64,000 nucleotides of DNA from Lumbricus terrestris (taxonomy: Eukaryota; Annelida; Clitellata; Crassiclitellata; Lumbricidae), in the NCBI GenBank assembly GCA_949752735.1, contig OX457039.1, forward strand, positions 50,798,806 to 50,862,805, read 5' to 3'. This document shows positions 60,196 to 64,000 of this stretch, piece by piece. Made by a program: the position numbers and the translations under genes. Below the pieces are notes generated by a model that worked only from the letters and a program-made list of their open reading frames with translations, did not search any database and had not been told where the DNA came from. Numbering within the stretch: the stretch's first letter is position 1; each line of letters starts with the position of its first letter.

Positions 60196-60290
60196 GTAAG
60201 AACAACGATGGAAAATTAATCTAGAATTCTTTGCGCAGTTGATTAGATTCTTTTGTTTTTTGCATTTTTTAGTGTAATTATTGGGTATCC

Positions 60291-61267
60291 GGACGTTTCA
60301 TCCCAGGACGATTCATCCCCGGACGGTTCATCCCGGACGATTCATCCAGTGGACGTTTCATCCCAGGACGATTCATCCAGTGGACGGTTCATCCCCGGAC
60401 GATTCATCCAGTGGACGGTTCATCCCCGGACGATTCATCCAGTGGATGGTTCATCCCCGGACGGTTCATCCAGCGGACGGTTCATCCCCGGACGGTTCAT
60501 CCAATGGACGGTTTAATAATTTTATGTGCAGATATAAAAAGTCAAAAATACCTGGATTAAATATAATATAATAGACGAACACCTAAATACTTGGAATGAA
60601 ATAGATATGATTTAAGAACACATAATCCTATAAAACATACAACTAAGTATCATAAGAGAACACATAAGCTTATAAAAATGCAATGAAATAGATATAAAAA
60701 TCTAAAATACCTGGAATAAAATATATATGATTTAAGAACACATAATCTTTTTAAAAAATGGCCAATTGAACTTACAACACTAAGCCGTCGACACTTGAAC
60801 AGGTGATTAAAGAGCAATAGAATAGGTGACTCTTCATCTGGACGTTGTATTACCCTGCCGACATGTGCGGAGTTTGGTTTCCGTTCTTGGGGGGTTAAGC
60901 CCGGGAAAAGATACCATTTTCATGGTAAAAATGCTGAATCTGGACCTTCTTTGGGGGGGTCTTAGCCCCCTTAGCCCCTAATAGACTCCGCCCATGCCTG
61001 CCCGACTACAATTCATATTAGTCTCTTTTAACCACCAGTGGATGAACCGTCCGCTGGATGAAGCGGTCGGGGATGAACCGTCCGCTGGATGAATCGTCCG
61101 GGGATGAACCGTCCACTGGATGAACCGTCCGGGGATGAAACGTCCACTGGATGAACCGTCCGCTGGATGAACCGTCCGGGGATGAACCGTCCTGGGATGA
61201 AACGTCCACTGGATGAATCGTCCGGGATGAATCGTCCGGGGATGAAACGTCCGGGGATGAAACGTCC
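60291..61267. mobile_element. Foldback-like element with inverted tandem arrays
   Basis: The left arm (60291-60514) is a tandem array of 15-16-bp units of the form GGACGNTTCATCC plus 2-3 spacer bases. The right arm (61037-61267) is a similar array in inverted orientation (GGATGAANCGTCC). The middle 522 bp is AT-rich and unrelated. Each arm has about 14 units, so the whole could fold into a long stem. The words TTATTGG at 60278 and 61277 may be a target duplication but stand a few bases off the arrays. It lies in the Delta intron just after the EGF1 exon. The HPRTIHP-like open frames are repeat artefacts. Confidence 0.85.
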
Positions 61268-61279
61268 TAGAATCAGTTA

Positions 61280-62743
61280 TTGGTGACAAGGGCCTTGCTG
61301 TATACTCGTTCACTGCTCAGTTTTTTAACTGCATATTTAAACGGTGCAAACTCAGGTAATGTTTTGGAATTATTTGCCCTAATTACGCTAAATTACTATT
61401 TTGTTAATGTATGTTTACACTAAACTGCATTATATTAACGCGTTTCAGTTATGCTTATCTAATTTTCTGCTTCTGGTTTTGGTAGCTTTTCTTCTGGACT
61501 TTTAGTACATACGGTTTTTTGAATTATCACCGACACTGTTTGATAGGCTACTCGATGGTTAGCGTGTGTTAAGAGAGATAAAGTCGTCCGTATGATAAGC
61601 GCATTAATCGACAGCGAGTAAAATTAGAGTTCCAGGCCCTTTCAGTGTTCTCAACCTTTGGATTTCGAGGCCTATTTAGTTCTGACCTTCACGACACCTC
61701 AAGACAGGCGTGTTGATATGGTTGTTGATAGTGCCTTCATTCATCTGCATGGACTTTTTCGACGAGCGACCACAGCTGAAGTGGTCTCCTGTCCTCCCTC
61801 TCTCTCTCGCTCTTCCTTCGAACACTTCTTTGGGAGTAACTTTCTGCGTGTGGCAATTCCCGATTGAACGCCGCTCGTAAAGCAGCCTCAATACACGATC
61901 CGCTCAAAGCGGCCTTAAGTGGAACCTATACTATTCGCTATCGCAATGATTACTGACTGAGCTCCAGCACCGTTTGGATAAGAAGACAGTCTGCGCTCCT
62001 AAGCGGTCTGCCACTTTTTATAAGCCACCGGCTTATATGCTTCGCAGCTACACCCATTGTTTTGACTATTAAAATATTGCCAATACTTGGGTCTCAGACC
62101 AACAGCAATTGCTCTCCTCAGTAGGTCGACCGACTGCTGCTATCGTGAAACGAAACAGCGTCCCTTTCTCTCACAATGATTTGTGGTTGGGTTGGTTTAT
62201 GGGTCGCTACCTTGTGAAGGCAAAGACATTACTTTGCAACCTGCTTTTGCAGACGTTGCGTGATTCTGCAATTTTAATATTTACATGCATTCGATTACTT
62301 CGCCAGGTTGACGCTCCAGGTCAACGATATAAGTGCAAGATAGTTTGAGTGCGTTCGCGAAGCAAGGAGTATATGTTACTTGCTGAGTCAGTCCCAATTG
62401 GGTTATCACTGATGTACATTGAGATCCAGCGGTATTGAGAGGATGCAGATTTAGAAGGCAGGAGTGTTGTGTAAGTGCATGCATGGCCTGGAATTGAACG
62501 GAATGACATTTCCCGAGTAGCCCTAATATACAGACAATCGACCAAGACCCCGCTGACCCCTTTCTCTCTACCTGACTTCCACCGATTGGCTTGAATTTCT
62601 GTTTTCTTCATTTATTCATTTCAATGTAACTGGCTGCGGTACATGGCAGCAAGAGCTCGATAAAACTGACATATATTTTAAATTTTTTTCGTTCATCATC
62701 ACTTCTTTTGAAGTTCTGTTGACCGTTGTTGTTGTTGACGCAG
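61280..62743. other. Delta intron, anonymous part
   Basis: No exon or recognisable element between the foldback and the EGF2 exon. Confidence 0.35.
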
Positions 62744-62874
62744 GTGTCGGTTGGGTTGGCAGGGACCGCTCTGCGACAAGTGCATACCCTACCCTGGATG
62801 TCACCACGGAGGGTGTAACGATAGGTGGCAGTGCAATTGTCACGATGGATGGGGAGGACTGTTTTGCAACCAAG
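62744..62874 (+). CDS. Delta: Delta exon: end of EGF1 and EGF repeat 2
   Basis: Codes [19 protein letters not shown], then [19 protein letters not shown], then LFCNQ (43 codons plus one base at each side). It closes EGF1 and supplies EGF2, which in Delta proteins is the shortened repeat with the YPGC and WQCNC motifs. The acceptor is GACGCAG at 62743. The donor is CCAAG followed by GTTTAC, a less usual but acceptable GT site. It leaves phase 1, and the next exon restores an Asp codon (G+AT), giving the conserved CNQDLNFC junction. Confidence 0.95.
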
Positions 62875-63346
62875 GTTTACTTCGCCTTCTTTGCGTACAT
62901 ATGTGCTAGAACATTTGTATTGCGCCTCCTCTAAGATATAACTGCGTCAAAGTTTGGTGGATCATAGCCTACAAATTGTTTCATTCAACTTCCATGTTTT
63001 CTCTGAAGCCTCTCGTTTTAAAGATCAGTCGTTACTAACTGCATATTGTTATTTCTGTTCAAGTTATATATTTATGGCACAGAAACAGTCAAGTTATGCA
63101 AAGCCGCAGTTTTATCTTAGCTGACGAAGTATGTACATATACACGCACGCACGCATGCACAAGCACACTCAAACACACCCACCCACACACACACGAGACT
63201 CGGTTCTAACCGAGTAATCCACAAGCCACTTCTAGCTTCCTCCAGTTTTCGACTTTATACGCATGCAGCTACTTTCGTGCTCACCCTTATCTTAATCCGC
63301 TTAAATTAATCTCCTAAAGTCCACGGAAGTTCTGCTTCTTCTTGCT

Positions 63347-63564
63347 TGGGGCGCGGTGGTTTAGGGGTATGTTCGTTGCCTTGCCGCCGGAAAGCTGCAG
63401 GTTTGAACCCACCTCAAGCCGCCGCGTAGGGACCTTGGGCAAGTCCTTCACTCGCAGTTGATTAGCGCTTCGGCGTGATACTCCGACTCAGTGCCCGCGC
63501 TGTAGTCGGGAGCGCTTCTGAGTAGAACTATATTTTAGAGAGGCGCTATAACAAGTGCACATAC
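63347..63564 (+). mobile_element. tRNA-derived SINE, copy 6 (diverged)
   Basis: Reads GGGGCGCGGTGGTTTAG, B box GGTTTGAACCC, then the shared body and tail, ending in a CATA array. It lies 140 bp upstream of the EGF3 exon. Confidence 0.87.
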
Positions 63565-63662
63565 ATACATACATACATACATACATACATACATACATAC
63601 ATACATACATACATACATACATACATACATACATACATACATACATACATACATACATACAT
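63556..63662. repeat. CATA microsatellite
   Basis: Tail of SINE copy 6; ends about 40 bp before the EGF3-exon acceptor. Confidence 0.96.
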
Positions 63663-63701
63663 TCATACTGATTCAAGGTTCGACATTCGTTTCAATTGTA
63701 G

Positions 63702-63871
63702 ATCTCAACTTCTGTACGAACAACGACCCTTGTCGAAACGGAGCGACATGCAAGAACACTGGCGAAGGAAGCTATACGTGCGACTGCCCCGCACGATACA
63801 CGGGCACGAATTGCGAAATCGAGATCTTTAACTGCCACCGAAATCACTGCCATTCTGGTGGTACATGCCGA
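63702..63871 (+). CDS. Delta: Delta exon: EGF repeat 3 and start of EGF 4
   Basis: After completing Asp it reads LNFCTNNDPCRNGATC and continues through GEGSYTCDCPARYTGTNC (EGF3), then FNCHRNHCHSGGTCR (first three cysteines of EGF4). The acceptor is TTGTAG at 63701 and the donor is CGA followed by GTACGT at 63872, phase 0. The break after the third cysteine of EGF4 is where I recall the vertebrate homologue being split. Further EGF repeats, the transmembrane segment and cytoplasmic tail must lie beyond 64000. Reading on past the donor reaches a stop within about 45 bases. Confidence 0.94.
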
Positions 63872-64000
63872 GTACGTAGTATAGTCGTGTCCAGTCTCTG
63901 TTTTTGCCTAACTTAAATCGCCGTGTTACACGGTAGAAGACTTGGCCAACTATCGAATAGCCGTGGGTTTAAGTCTTCGGAGCAGACTCTGTGTGGTCAT

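Larger units (their letters stand above)
45247..64000 (+). other. Delta: Delta gene body (partial), exons and introns
   Basis: The Notch ligand gene as seen here: six exons joined in phases 0, 1, 1, 2, 1 and 0. Domain order is MNNL, DSL, EGF1-4, as in Delta; the number of further EGF repeats and the absence of a Jagged-type cysteine-rich domain cannot be seen. Delta is a type I membrane protein that activates Notch on neighbouring cells. Introns are 1.2, 11.5, 1.6, 2.5 and 0.8 kb. The 11.5-kb intron (46790-58275) holds most of the repeats. Delta rather than Jagged/Serrate is favoured by the short linker, the GSFSLIIEAWHD motif and the WQCNC EGF2, but all DSL ligands share some of this. Confidence 0.9.

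Noticed and set aside
60253..60571. HPRTIHPVDGSS repeat protein
   Set aside because: It is the translation of the foldback arm, which is open in more than one frame and on both arms.

Overview
This window is a piece of an invertebrate animal nuclear genome. It is sparse in genes, intron-rich, and packed with microsatellites and transposon relics. The only host gene I can support is a Notch ligand of the Delta family on the + strand. Six consecutive exons were placed by protein similarity, splice consensus and reading phase: MNNL domain (45247-45552), a short linker exon (46729-46789), DSL domain (58276-58533), EGF1 (60135-60195), EGF1/2 (62744-62874) and EGF3/4 (63702-63871). All phases join cleanly into 329 codons without a stop. 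The gene runs off the right edge. A plausible signal-peptide exon lies at 36546-36800. The phylum cannot be settled from this window.

Layout. 0-4.5 kb: tandem repeats, two tRNA-derived SINEs (one split by a hAT MITE with a perfect 8-bp target duplication) and a decayed Tc1/mariner element. 4.5-9.8 kb: a hAT transposase tail, MITEs and a LINE 3' end. 9.8-18 kb: microsatellites, minisatellites and LINE debris. 18-27 kb: mostly anonymous DNA with a hAT element (19913-20784) and LINE fragments. 27.8-31.9 kb: two diverged copies of a coding-like segment flank a very young LTR retrotransposon (28151-30987) with identical 130-bp LTRs and a gag-pol ORF from which most of pol has been deleted. 32-45 kb: anonymous DNA, MITEs, a telomere-like island bounded by inverted arrays, a second Tc1/mariner relic and more SINEs. 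45-64 kb: the Delta exons, separated by introns loaded with repeats, including a foldback-like element at 60291-61267.

How parts relate. The SINE shares its 3' tail with several LINE fragments in the window, as expected if that LINE supplies its reverse transcriptase. The hAT MITEs (four with exact 8-bp target duplications) point to repeated hAT activity. In Delta, the DSL exon ends inside a seven-unit, 18-bp tandem array that repeats the 5' splice site in frame. This could give ligand isoforms with extra Cys-containing hexapeptides between DSL and EGF1, and is the most unusual host-gene feature seen.
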